Positions 1-5,555 of a stretch of 5,555 nucleotides of DNA are shown here, one piece after another. Every line of letters begins with the position of its first letter. The stretch's first letter is position 1. Both the position numbers and the translations under genes were made by a program. The notes beneath the pieces were generated by a model. That model was not told where the DNA came from. It did not search any database and was given only the letters and a program-made list of their open reading frames with translations. The DNA comes from a bacterium (GTDB taxonomy: Bacteria; Margulisbacteria; Marinamargulisbacteria; JAAEMD01): contig JAAEMD010000577.1 in NCBI GenBank assembly GCA_024225875.1, forward strand, positions 1 to 5,555, given 5' to 3'.

Positions 1-140
1 AAACTATCTTGTCCAGGTTCTATGATGAAGTGTTTTATTACATTTATGCACCTGTCCGTTGCAAGTGAAGTTTGTCCGTATTCCAGGATGAAGTTCTCCT
101 TGTTAAAACTATCTTTTTTTAGTGAAATGATTTTCAGCAT
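1..140 (-). CDS. N-terminal part of an unrecognised protein (runs off the window)
   Basis: An open frame starts at ATG 138-140 and is still open at base 1, giving 46 complete residues beginning MLKIISLKKDSFNKENF. The start is supported by an AGGAG Shine-Dalgarno at 147-151, six bases upstream. No signal peptide or membrane segment is visible in this part; it is mixed charged and hydrophobic, with one Cys. Two short stretches resemble each other: NFILEYGQTS (residues 16-25) and HFIIEPGQDS (37-46), 21 residues apart with 6 of 10 identical, which may reflect a repeated strand-turn unit. I do not recognise the family and assign no function. The 345-bp gap from dnaE, with hairpins in it, suggests a separate transcription unit. 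The gene itself is fairly likely because of the ribosome binding site and open frame, but most of it lies outside the window. Confidence 0.55.
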   Translation of the reverse strand, partial: MLKIISLKKDSFNKENFILEYGQTSLATDRCINVIKHFIIEPGQDS

Positions 141-155
141 AATTATCTCCTGTTT

Positions 156-185
156 ATAATGGCTTTTTATAAATAAAATTGTCAA
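156..185 (-). promoter_or_regulatory. Weak candidate promoter upstream of the partial gene at 1-140
   Basis: A perfect -35 hexamer TTGACA reads on the minus strand at 185-180. Eighteen bases downstream is CATTAT (161-156), which matches the -10 consensus at 4 of 6 positions. The difficulty is that initiation about 7 bases beyond this -10 would fall near 149, inside the AGGAG ribosome binding site at 147-151. The real start may therefore use another element in this very AT-rich stretch. Confidence 0.22.
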
Positions 186-290
186 TAATACCATAATAAA
201 CAATAAAATCACGTGAAAAAACTTGTCGGTCAAATCATAAACTGTGGCTTAGAAGCGCAGAGTTTAAAAACTTAACGAACTCTATTAAAC

Positions 291-330
291 CTGTTATCAG
301 GGGAATTCTGAAGCAAAACCCTGAAAACAG
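291..330 (-). terminator. Hairpin, candidate dnaE transcription terminator
   Basis: On the minus strand the arms CTGTT-TT-CAGGG (330-319) and CCCTG-AT-AACAG (302-291) pair over 11 bp with one T/T mismatch, around a 16-base loop. The base after the stem is G, then TTTAAT, so the U-tract is short and the hairpin is not a textbook intrinsic terminator. It is the strongest local secondary structure in the gap after dnaE, about 160 bases past the stop codon. Confidence 0.38.
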
Positions 331-384
331 AGATACTATAAATCAAAAACCATATTTTTTTTTTGCAAATCTATCAAGCCACAC

Positions 385-406
385 CAGCATAATTTAAATA
401 ATGCTG
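385..406. repeat. Short inverted repeat CAGCAT-N10-ATGCTG
   Basis: The arms CAGCAT (385-390) and ATGCTG (401-406) are perfect 6-bp inverted copies around a 10-base AT-only spacer. No U-tract follows on either strand, so a terminator is unlikely. It could be a minor hairpin in the dnaE 3' untranslated region or a protein-binding half-site pair. An arm this short may also be chance. Confidence 0.3.
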
Positions 407-429
407 ATCTTGAACAGAAAAACCTGACT

Positions 430-505
430 GCCACTGCTAAACCGGCCAACCCGAATATAGCTATAGAATAAGCAAACTATTAATATTAGATCACCCAGCA
501 GTGGC
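430..505 (-). repeat. Long-range inverted repeat bracketing the dnaE stop codon
   Basis: GCCACTGCT, read on the minus strand at 505-497, lies inside the last dnaE codons. Its exact reverse complement AGCAGTGGC is at 438-430. The two 9-base arms are separated by 58 bases that include the TAA stop. AGTCAGG and then five Ts follow the distal arm. It could act as a long-loop terminator or 3' stabiliser, but the large loop makes this weak. Confidence 0.2.
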
Positions 506-3500
506 CTGGACCGACTATATTTCTTATCAGCTCGATAGAGTTATCATTTTCCGCTATCCAGAATTTTCTATTAGCTATGACAGTAACATCCCCTTCTTTA
601 AAAAGAACAGGTAAAGAACCTTTATTGTGGACTGCTATTCTCTTTATTTCATTAAAAATAGACATATCATCTATATTTTCAATATCAATATACAGTCTTC
701 TGTTTTTCAGCCCATCTTCCAGTGAATTTATTTCTTCACATACTATAGAAACTTCACCCTGGTTAACACGGACCTTACCTTTTATGTATACTATGTTATC
801 TTCAAGAAATAGAGCTGCCTGTTCTTCAAAATTTTTTTTTTGAAACAACAAAACAGTAATTATGCCATTAGAATCTTCTATGCTGCTTATAATCATTTCC
901 TTTTTCTTTTTAGAAATAACCTTTCTTACTTCTGTTAATAATCCCATGACACAAATACTCTTATCATTCATCTCTGCAGTAATATTGCTGGAGTTGAAAT
1001 CCATTTTAGCCAGTTTATCATGAACAAGGTTCAGGGGATGACCTGTTACATACAGGCCCAGCATTTCTTTTTCCATTAACAGAAGTTCTCTTTCGGAAAA
1101 CTCATGATAGCCAGTCACCTTTATTTGTTCTGAACGGTAATCATGACCATTCCCCAGCCCAAAAATAGTAGTTTGACCGCTACTTATTTCCTTAGCAATA
1201 GTTTGTGCAGAATCCAGTGTTTTTTCATATACTGCCAGTAACTCTGACCGTTCTGCAAAACTATCCATAGCACCACATTTTATACAACTCTCAATAACTC
1301 TTTTATTTACCTGCCTTAAATCAACTCTGACACAAAAATCAATTAGATCTTTATATGGTTTTTCAGATCTATTTTTAATAATGCTTTCTATGGCACCTTC
1401 CCCCACATTTTTTATTGCCCCTAACCCAAATCTAATACCCCTCCTGCCCTCTAATACCTGGCCGTTACCAGAACCTATTGTAAAATTGATTCCCGATTCA
1501 TTAACATCAGGAGGATAAACATCTATCTTCATCCTTTTACATTCTTTAATATACAGGGAAACCTTGTCAGAAGAATCCAGAACACTTGATAACAGGGCAG
1601 CCATATATTCTTCCGGGTAATGAGTTTTAAGAAAAGCTGTCTGATAAGATATCTGAGCATATGCTGCACTATGAGATTTATTAAAACCATATTCAGCAAA
1701 CTTATAACACAGCTCAAAAATACGTTTAGCTTTTTGTAGTGGCAACTGCTTTTTCCTGGCGCCATCCAGGAATTTCTCTTTCATTTTATCCATAACAGTT
1801 TTTTTCTTCTTACCCATTGCTCTTCTCAACATATCCGCTTCACCTAAAGTAAAACTACCGATAACACTGGCTATCTGCATAACCTGTTCCTGGTAAACAA
1901 TCATTCCATAAGTCGGTTCTAAAATCGGCTCCAGTTCAGGCAAATCATAGGTCACTTTTGTTTTGCCGGATTTGTTAGAAATAAAATCATTTACCATCCC
2001 TGACCCTAAAGGACCTGGCCTGTATAAGGCCAGCAAAGCTATTAGATCTTCAAAAACTGCAGGCTGCAAATCTTTTATCAGTGCCCGCATACCACGACTT
2101 TCAAGTTGAAATATCCCTGTTGTTTCACCTGTACTGAGCATTTCATATGTTTTACGATCATCAGGCAAATCATCTATATCAATATCAACACTTCTATTAA
2201 CTTTAATCAAATCCAGCGCATCTTTTATTACCGTCAGGTTCCTTAAGCCCAGGATATCCATTTTTAACAACCCTATTTTCTCAACATCAGTCATCTGATA
2301 TTGAGTCACAACCTGACCTTCATTCTTCATTAATGGTACTATAGTGGTTAGTGGTTCTCTGGAAATAACAATACCAGCAGCATGAGTTGATGTATGGCGG
2401 GAAAACCCTTCCAGCTTGGTTCCGATATCCAGTAGTTCTTTAAAAATATCTGATCCAGCATACATTCTCTTTAGTTCCGGGATATTATTAACAGCTTCCG
2501 GAATACTCATATAAGAGCCCGGTGTAGAAGGAATAAGTTTAGCAATCCTGTCTACATCACTTAAAGATATATCAAGTACCCTGCCAACATCTCTTATAAC
2601 ACCTCTTGCGGCCATAGTTCCAAAGGTAGCTATCTGTGAAACGTGATCCTCTCCGTATTTTTTTACTATATAATTAATTACTTCCTGTCGGCGTCTAATA
2701 CAAAAATCCAGGTCAACATCAGGCATAGAAACCCGCTCTGGATTTAAAAAACGCTCAAAAAACAGTTTATATTTAAGAGGGTCGATCCTGGTAATATCCA
2801 AAGCATAAGCAACTATTGATCCTGCAGCAGAACCACGGCCCGGCCCCACAGGTATACCCTGGTCTCTAGCATATTTTAAAAAATCATAAATTATAAGAAA
2901 GTATATCGAATAGTGCATTTTATTAATAATACCAAGCTCAAAATCTACTCTTTGTTTTATTTCTTCTGTTATCTGTCCATATTTATTTTTAATTCCGCTC
3001 CAAACCAGATCTTCCATATATTCAGTACTGGATTTATTATCAGGGCAGTTAAAATGAGGTAGCCTGACCTGCTCTGTTGCAATGTCAAGATTACATAATT
3101 CCGCAATTCTACAGGTATTATCAACAGCTTCCGGCAAATCACTAAACAGGGCTGCCATCTCCTCAGAAGACTTAAAATACATATCCGTGCTTTCAAACCT
3201 TAAGCGTGAACTGTCTTCCAGCTTCTTACCAGTTCTTATGCATACCAGTACATCTGTTAAAAATGAATCATCTTTTTCAAGGTAGTAAACATCATTGGTA
3301 GCCACCAGAGGAATATTTAGTTCTTTAGATAAGGATACTGTACTGTCATTAATAATATCTTCTACAGGCATGCCAAGTTTCTGGACACCCAGATAAAAAC
3401 CTTCACCATAAATTGATTTAAATTCTCTGGCAATCTGCCGTGCTTTATCTATATTATCTGTTCTCAGATTATAACCTACAGGGCCCCTGCCGCCCGGGGA

Positions 3501-3893
3501 AACAGCAATCAAACCATCTGAAAACCTGGCAAGGTTAGCCATATCTATCCTGGGCTTATAATAAAACCCCTCCAGATAAGAAATAGTTACCAGTTCAGTT
3601 AAATTACGATAACCGGTCAAATTTCTGCAAAGAAGAATTACTCTATCAAGCGCCCGGGTTTTCTTAGTTATATCTGCAGTTAAATAAAGCTCACAACCAA
3701 TTATTGGCTTTATACCATGGCTCCTGGCCTGAGTATACATATCGATAACGCCATACATAACTCCATTATCAGTGATAGCAACAGCAGGCATATCAAACTC
3801 TACACATCTTTGCAGAAGTTTCTTTGTCTGGATTGCCCCTTCCAGCAGTGAATAGTCGGTATGACAATGAAGATGGATAAATTGTTTTTTCAT
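486..3893 (-). CDS. dnaE: DNA polymerase III alpha subunit (DnaE-type replicative polymerase)
   Basis: This is the catalytic subunit of the chromosomal replicase, adding dNTPs to primed templates in the cytoplasmic replisome. The 1135 residues are complete and typical in length. In order: a PHP domain (about 1-205; HLHCHTDYS, TDNG, GCELYL, ATNDVYY); the C-family polymerase core with GPGRGSAAGSIVAYALD, then PDVDLDF whose D392 and D394 match E. coli D401/D403, and KMDILGLRNLT with D546 matching D555; YQEQVMQIA; the helix-hairpin-helix region (YGFNKSHSAAYA); an OB-fold near 980-1060; and a short C-terminal tail ending GPGHCWVI. The start is fixed by AAGGA at 3900-3904, six bases before ATG. Several PHP metal ligands are substituted (E18, N43, R84, Y203), so this domain is probably not an active exonuclease. 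The gene lies 28 bp after the upstream kinase, with no terminator between. It resembles the DnaE1/DnaE3 group; which subtype cannot be settled here. Confidence 0.97.
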   Translation of the reverse strand: MKKQFIHLHCHTDYSLLEGAIQTKKLLQRCVEFDMPAVAITDNGVMYGVIDMYTQARSHGIKPIIGCELYLTADITKKTRALDRVILLCRNLTGYRNLTELVTISYLEGFYYKPRIDMANLARFSDGLIAVSPGGRGPVGYNLRTDNIDKARQIAREFKSIYGEGFYLGVQKLGMPVEDIINDSTVSLSKELNIPLVATNDVYYLEKDDSFLTDVLVCIRTGKKLEDSSRLRFESTDMYFKSSEEMAALFSDLPEAVDNTCRIAELCNLDIATEQVRLPHFNCPDNKSSTEYMEDLVWSGIKNKYGQITEEIKQRVDFELGIINKMHYSIYFLIIYDFLKYARDQGIPVGPGRGSAAGSIVAYALDITRIDPLKYKLFFERFLNPERVSMPDVDLDFCIRRRQEVINYIVKKYGEDHVSQIATFGTMAARGVIRDVGRVLDISLSDVDRIAKLIPSTPGSYMSIPEAVNNIPELKRMYAGSDIFKELLDIGTKLEGFSRHTSTHAAGIVISREPLTTIVPLMKNEGQVVTQYQMTDVEKIGLLKMDILGLRNLTVIKDALDLIKVNRSVDIDIDDLPDDRKTYEMLSTGETTGIFQLESRGMRALIKDLQPAVFEDLIALLALYRPGPLGSGMVNDFISNKSGKTKVTYDLPELEPILEPTYGMIVYQEQVMQIASVIGSFTLGEADMLRRAMGKKKKTVMDKMKEKFLDGARKKQLPLQKAKRIFELCYKFAEYGFNKSHSAAYAQISYQTAFLKTHYPEEYMAALLSSVLDSSDKVSLYIKECKRMKIDVYPPDVNESGINFTIGSGNGQVLEGRRGIRFGLGAIKNVGEGAIESIIKNRSEKPYKDLIDFCVRVDLRQVNKRVIESCIKCGAMDSFAERSELLAVYEKTLDSAQTIAKEISSGQTTIFGLGNGHDYRSEQIKVTGYHEFSERELLLMEKEMLGLYVTGHPLNLVHDKLAKMDFNSSNITAEMNDKSICVMGLLTEVRKVISKKKKEMIISSIEDSNGIITVLLFQKKNFEEQAALFLEDNIVYIKGKVRVNQGEVSIVCEEINSLEDGLKNRRLYIDIENIDDMSIFNEIKRIAVHNKGSLPVLFKEGDVTVIANRKFWIAENDNSIELIRNIVGPGHCWVI

Positions 3894-3921
3894 TCAGCGT
3901 CCTTAATATAATTTTATTGAG

Positions 3922-4818
3922 TTAGTTTCCCTGTAATATTTCATTAGAAATGTCTTTAAAATATTTAAGTTTTTTAAGCTCTTTTAGAGTAATTCTTTTG
4001 CTATAATCTTTGTTCATCATACTATAGATAACACATTTATTACCAAATGCAGCATCTCTTGAAAAGCCTGTTATGTTCTTTATTGTTTCCTCTGTTGATC
4101 TTCCTTTCAAATTATTCCCATAAGGGTGATAACCTGAGTTGTAGTAACAGCCCGTAAAATCAAGTTTTCCAGCAAAACCAAAATCACAAATTTTAATGTT
4201 CACTTCCTGAAAGTTTCGTGATGTTGAACTTAAAAGTATATTTGAAGGTTTTAGATCTCCATGTATAAAGTTGTTCTTATGAATTGCTTCAAGTCCCAGT
4301 ATAGTCTGATATATTATTTTTTTCTTGAGTTCCAGAGTCATATTAAAATGATCTTTTTCTACACGATTTAAAAGATCACCACCCGGTATTAATTCTTGAG
4401 TTATATAAAAATACGTATTTTTAGGTGTTATCACTTGTGACAGACCTAAAACCCGCACTACATATTTACTGGATATTGATGAAGCCAGGTCATACTCCTG
4501 TAAAACTCTCTCCACTGTGTTTTGTTTATTTTTCTTAAGTATCTTAACAGCTAAATCTGGAGAAAAATAATCATTTACTTCGAAATTTGCACTGATCACT
4601 TCTCCAAAGCTGCCTTTTCCCAGTACCCTGTTCTTGTTTGTCCATTTTATTTTAATATCAAAGCTTGACAATAGTATTTTAAGCTTTTTAATTTCGCTGC
4701 TGATTAACGGATAGCTTTTGATTGAGCGCTTGTTTTGTTTAATATTATTATCAGTAAAAGCAGCAGGGTTTTCATCTTTGCAGGATATAATTTTTCTGGA
4801 TATAAAAAATGATGTCAT
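3922..4818 (-). CDS. Eukaryotic-like Ser/Thr protein kinase lacking the activation segment to helix F
   Basis: A 298-residue cytoplasmic-looking protein with no membrane segment or PASTA repeats. After about 60 unassigned N-terminal residues comes a kinase fold: glycine loop GKGSFGEV (67-74), AVK lysine K92, helix C glutamate E108, hinge ELIPGGDLL, catalytic loop HGDLKPSN (D188, K190, N193) and DFG at 212-214. The catalytic Arg of HRD is Gly, making it a non-RD kinase. About a dozen residues after DFG the sequence jumps to NSGYHPYGNN, which matches the helix G region, and then to the closing helices (KDYSKRITLKEL). The GTxxYxAPE and DxWSxG segments, roughly 45-50 residues, are absent without loss of frame. 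Substrate phosphorylation may be impaired, although ATP binding residues are intact. Start 4818 is chosen over ATG 4834-4836 because AGGGAG lies eight bases upstream of it. It probably shares a transcript with dnaE. Kinase family membership is secure; activity is not. Confidence 0.87.
   Translation of the reverse strand: MTSFFISRKIISCKDENPAAFTDNNIKQNKRSIKSYPLISSEIKKLKILLSSFDIKIKWTNKNRVLGKGSFGEVISANFEVNDYFSPDLAVKILKKNKQNTVERVLQEYDLASSISSKYVVRVLGLSQVITPKNTYFYITQELIPGGDLLNRVEKDHFNMTLELKKKIIYQTILGLEAIHKNNFIHGDLKPSNILLSSTSRNFQEVNIKICDFGFAGKLDFTGCYYNSGYHPYGNNLKGRSTEETIKNITGFSRDAAFGNKCVIYSMMNKDYSKRITLKELKKLKYFKDISNEILQGN
4234..4266 (-). repeat. Catalytic-loop segment shared with the other kinase (copy 1)
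   Basis: These 33 bases encode the region around IHGDLKPSNIL of the 298-residue kinase. They match 5375-5407 at 30 of 33 positions without gaps, higher than protein conservation alone would require. This supports the two kinases being duplicates of one ancestral gene. Confidence 0.6.
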
Positions 4819-4826
4819 TAATTCAA

Positions 4827-4832
4827 CTCCCT
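4827..4832 (-). promoter_or_regulatory. Ribosome binding site that decides the start of the 3922-4818 kinase
   Basis: AGGGAG on the minus strand ends eight bases before ATG 4816-4818. It lies inside the six extra codons that the upstream in-frame ATG (4834-4836) would add, and that ATG has only AT-rich sequence in front of it. The internal ATG is therefore the better start. Confidence 0.6.
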
Positions 4833-4866
4833 GCATTATATAATAATAAAATTATCAGAGTTCTGC

Positions 4867-4888
4867 TGTCTGGAAAATACTTCAGACA
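4867..4888. repeat. Operator-like inverted repeat TGTCTG-N10-CAGACA
   Basis: The perfect 6-bp arms TGTCTG (4867-4872) and CAGACA (4883-4888) flank a 10-base spacer. The repeat directly abuts the candidate -10 at 4889-4894 and would span roughly -6 to +16 of the predicted transcript. It may be a repressor site for a dimeric regulator or a 5' hairpin in the kinase mRNA. No U-tract follows, so a terminator for the upstream kinase is less likely. Confidence 0.35.
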
Positions 4889-4897
4889 AGTATATCA
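4889..4897 (-). promoter_or_regulatory. Candidate extended -10 promoter for the kinase-dnaE transcript
   Basis: The minus strand reads TGATATACT, a TGn extension followed by TATACT, which matches the -10 consensus at 5 of 6 positions. No good -35 lies at 16-18 bases; the nearest TTGTAA is only 14 bases away. Extended -10 promoters often tolerate this. Initiation near 4882 would give a leader of about 64 bases before ATG 4818. Confidence 0.42.
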
Positions 4898-4939
4898 CAA
4901 CCTGGTTTTTACAATCTACGATCCAGCATTTTTGCCAGT

Positions 4940-5500
4940 TTATTTTAAGTTGAAGTTATTGAAGTGAAACTTATTTTGAGTAATGAATTTGTGTTTTTTA
5001 ATTTTATCTATAGCTATTCTTTTTTCAGGATCTTCACATAGAAGTCCTTTTTGATATACCCCTAAAGTATCAACGTATTCTCCCAGAATCAAAGAGCTGG
5101 CTTGATTGTTATTACCCCAGATAACAGCTTGTGGATAATGATTTTTGCGAAAACCTTCTTTATAAGGAAGGACACCTGTTATCATATAAAACAGGACAAC
5201 TCCGGATGCCCATATATCTGATACTTTTAAAGCTCCTTTGCCTGAAAGAACTTCAGGAGACATATATTCTCGTGTACCACACTTTTGTTTGATTTCATCT
5301 TCAGAATTACAATCACAAGAAAGTTCCAGGTCTATTATTTTTATTTTAATTTCCCATTTTCCTTTGCGTTTAATAAGTATATTTGAAGGCTTTATATCTC
5401 TATGTATCAGCCCGACACGGTGAATTGCCTCGATACCAAAAAGTATCTGTAGAAAAATATAACTGCCTTTGGATTTTTGTATTTTTTTTTTGGTTGCCAT
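4940..5500 (-). CDS. Ser/Thr protein kinase C-lobe without an N-lobe, probable gene remnant
   Basis: The 186-residue frame covers only the larger kinase lobe: helix E (YIFLQILFGIEAIH), catalytic loop HRDIKPSN (D35, K37, N40), IIDLELS in place of the DFG motif (D57 kept, F and G replaced by L and E), GTREYMSPE (75-83), helix F DIWASGVVLFYMITG (95-109) and the closing DPEKRIAI with R161. The glycine loop, catalytic Lys and helix C Glu are absent, so it cannot bind ATP as a normal kinase would. No convincing Shine-Dalgarno precedes ATG 5498-5500. Kinase-like codons continue upstream of that ATG until a TAA at 5543-5545, which points to a truncated or decaying gene rather than a mis-called start. 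It is a close paralogue of the next kinase downstream, 121 bp away. A rejoined N-lobe beyond the window edge, or function as a pseudokinase scaffold, cannot be excluded. Confidence 0.6.
   Translation of the reverse strand: MATKKKIQKSKGSYIFLQILFGIEAIHRVGLIHRDIKPSNILIKRKGKWEIKIKIIDLELSCDCNSEDEIKQKCGTREYMSPEVLSGKGALKVSDIWASGVVLFYMITGVLPYKEGFRKNHYPQAVIWGNNNQASSLILGEYVDTLGVYQKGLLCEDPEKRIAIDKIKKHKFITQNKFHFNNFNLK
5375..5407 (-). repeat. Catalytic-loop segment shared with the other kinase (copy 2)
   Basis: This is the counterpart of 4234-4266, encoding the region around IHRDIKPSNIL. Two of the three differences change protein residues (Gly to Arg in the H-x-D motif, Leu to Ile after the catalytic Asp); the other is a silent third-position change in the Lys codon. 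Both copies lie in the same orientation, 1.1 kb apart. Confidence 0.6.
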
Positions 5501-5542
5501 ATAGTCTTTTAGAGTATAGCTGGTACAAATTGAATTGTCCGT
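5501..5542 (-). pseudogene. Kinase-like codons upstream of the C-lobe start, closed by a stop
   Basis: The frame of the kinase fragment continues for 14 codons before its first ATG and encodes TDNSICTSYTLKDY. TLKDYM followed by a Lys-rich turn fits the hinge and helix D seen just before helix E in protein kinases. A TAA at 5543-5545 ends the frame and no in-frame ATG, GTG or TTG occurs between, so these codons look like leftover coding sequence of a longer ancestral kinase. Confidence 0.4.
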
Positions 5543-5555
5543 TTAAATGGCTGAG

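Larger units (their letters stand above)
141..485. other. 345-bp non-coding gap downstream of dnaE
   Basis: No convincing coding frame, tRNA or rRNA is visible on either strand. The gap holds three inverted repeats (291-330, 385-406, and 430-438 pairing with 497-505), a 10-T run at 355-364, a 10-bp perfect palindrome TATAGCTATA at 456-465, and AT-rich DNA near 156-230 that could carry the promoter of the partial gene. It is probably the end of the dnaE transcript plus the upstream region of the next gene. Confidence 0.6.

Noticed and set aside
355..364. Ten-T run as a plus-strand intrinsic terminator
   Set aside because: There is no plus-strand gene, and the nearest hairpin ends 24 bases upstream, too far for intrinsic termination.
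456..465. Perfect palindrome TATAGCTATA
   Set aside because: It is short, has no spacer, and sits in AT-rich DNA where such palindromes arise by chance. No regulatory context is evident.
577..843. Plus-strand open frame of 88 codons antisense to dnaE
   Set aside because: It lies wholly within the confidently identified dnaE coding region on the other strand, has a low-complexity Ser/Leu/Phe-rich translation and resembles no family. The same applies to the other short frames overlapping dnaE (1529-1765, 2969-3196, 3082-3285) and the kinase fragment (5238-5423).
4819..4836. Upstream ATG (4834-4836) as start of the 298-residue kinase
   Set aside because: It has no Shine-Dalgarno. The AGGGAG that would serve the internal ATG at 4818 lies within the six extra codons.
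5482..5491. Ten-A run near the kinase fragment start as the frameshift site that separates it from its N-lobe
   Set aside because: Kinase-like sequence (TLKDYM) continues in the same frame upstream of the run, so the break lies further upstream. The alternative frames there show no recognisable hinge motif.
1..5555. CRISPR arrays, insertion sequences, tRNA or rRNA genes
   Set aside because: No regularly spaced repeats, transposase-like frames, terminal inverted repeats or recognisable structural RNA were found on either strand.

Overview
The window is AT-rich bacterial DNA with every supported gene on the minus strand. Starts are preceded by purine-rich Shine-Dalgarno sequences (AGGAG, AAGGA, AGGGAG). 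The one firmly identified gene is dnaE, the replicative DNA polymerase III alpha subunit. Its sequence and the low GC suggest a Firmicutes-like or other anaerobic, deep-branching bacterial lineage, but nothing here fixes the taxon.

Layout in the direction of transcription (right to left). From 5555 to 4940 lies a Ser/Thr protein kinase C-lobe with no N-lobe, whose reading frame is closed by a stop at 5543-5545. A 121-bp gap (4819-4939) holds a candidate extended -10 promoter and an operator-like inverted repeat. From 4818 to 3922 is a second, paralogous kinase with a good ATP-binding lobe and catalytic loop, but without the stretch from the activation segment to helix F. Only 28 bp later comes complete dnaE (3893-486). 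A 345-bp non-coding gap (141-485) with several inverted repeats follows. Last is the beginning of an unrecognised gene (140 to beyond base 1).

The second kinase and dnaE look co-transcribed, so an incomplete kinase is apparently linked to a replication gene. The two kinases share about 30 nearly identical bases over the catalytic loop and look like tandem duplicates, each missing a different part of the fold. Either both are decaying copies, or they are specialised or pseudokinase proteins. The sequence alone cannot decide, and this kinase pair is the most interesting part of the window. The polymerase keeps its catalytic aspartates, but its PHP domain has lost most of the expected metal ligands, so proofreading probably relies on a separate exonuclease.
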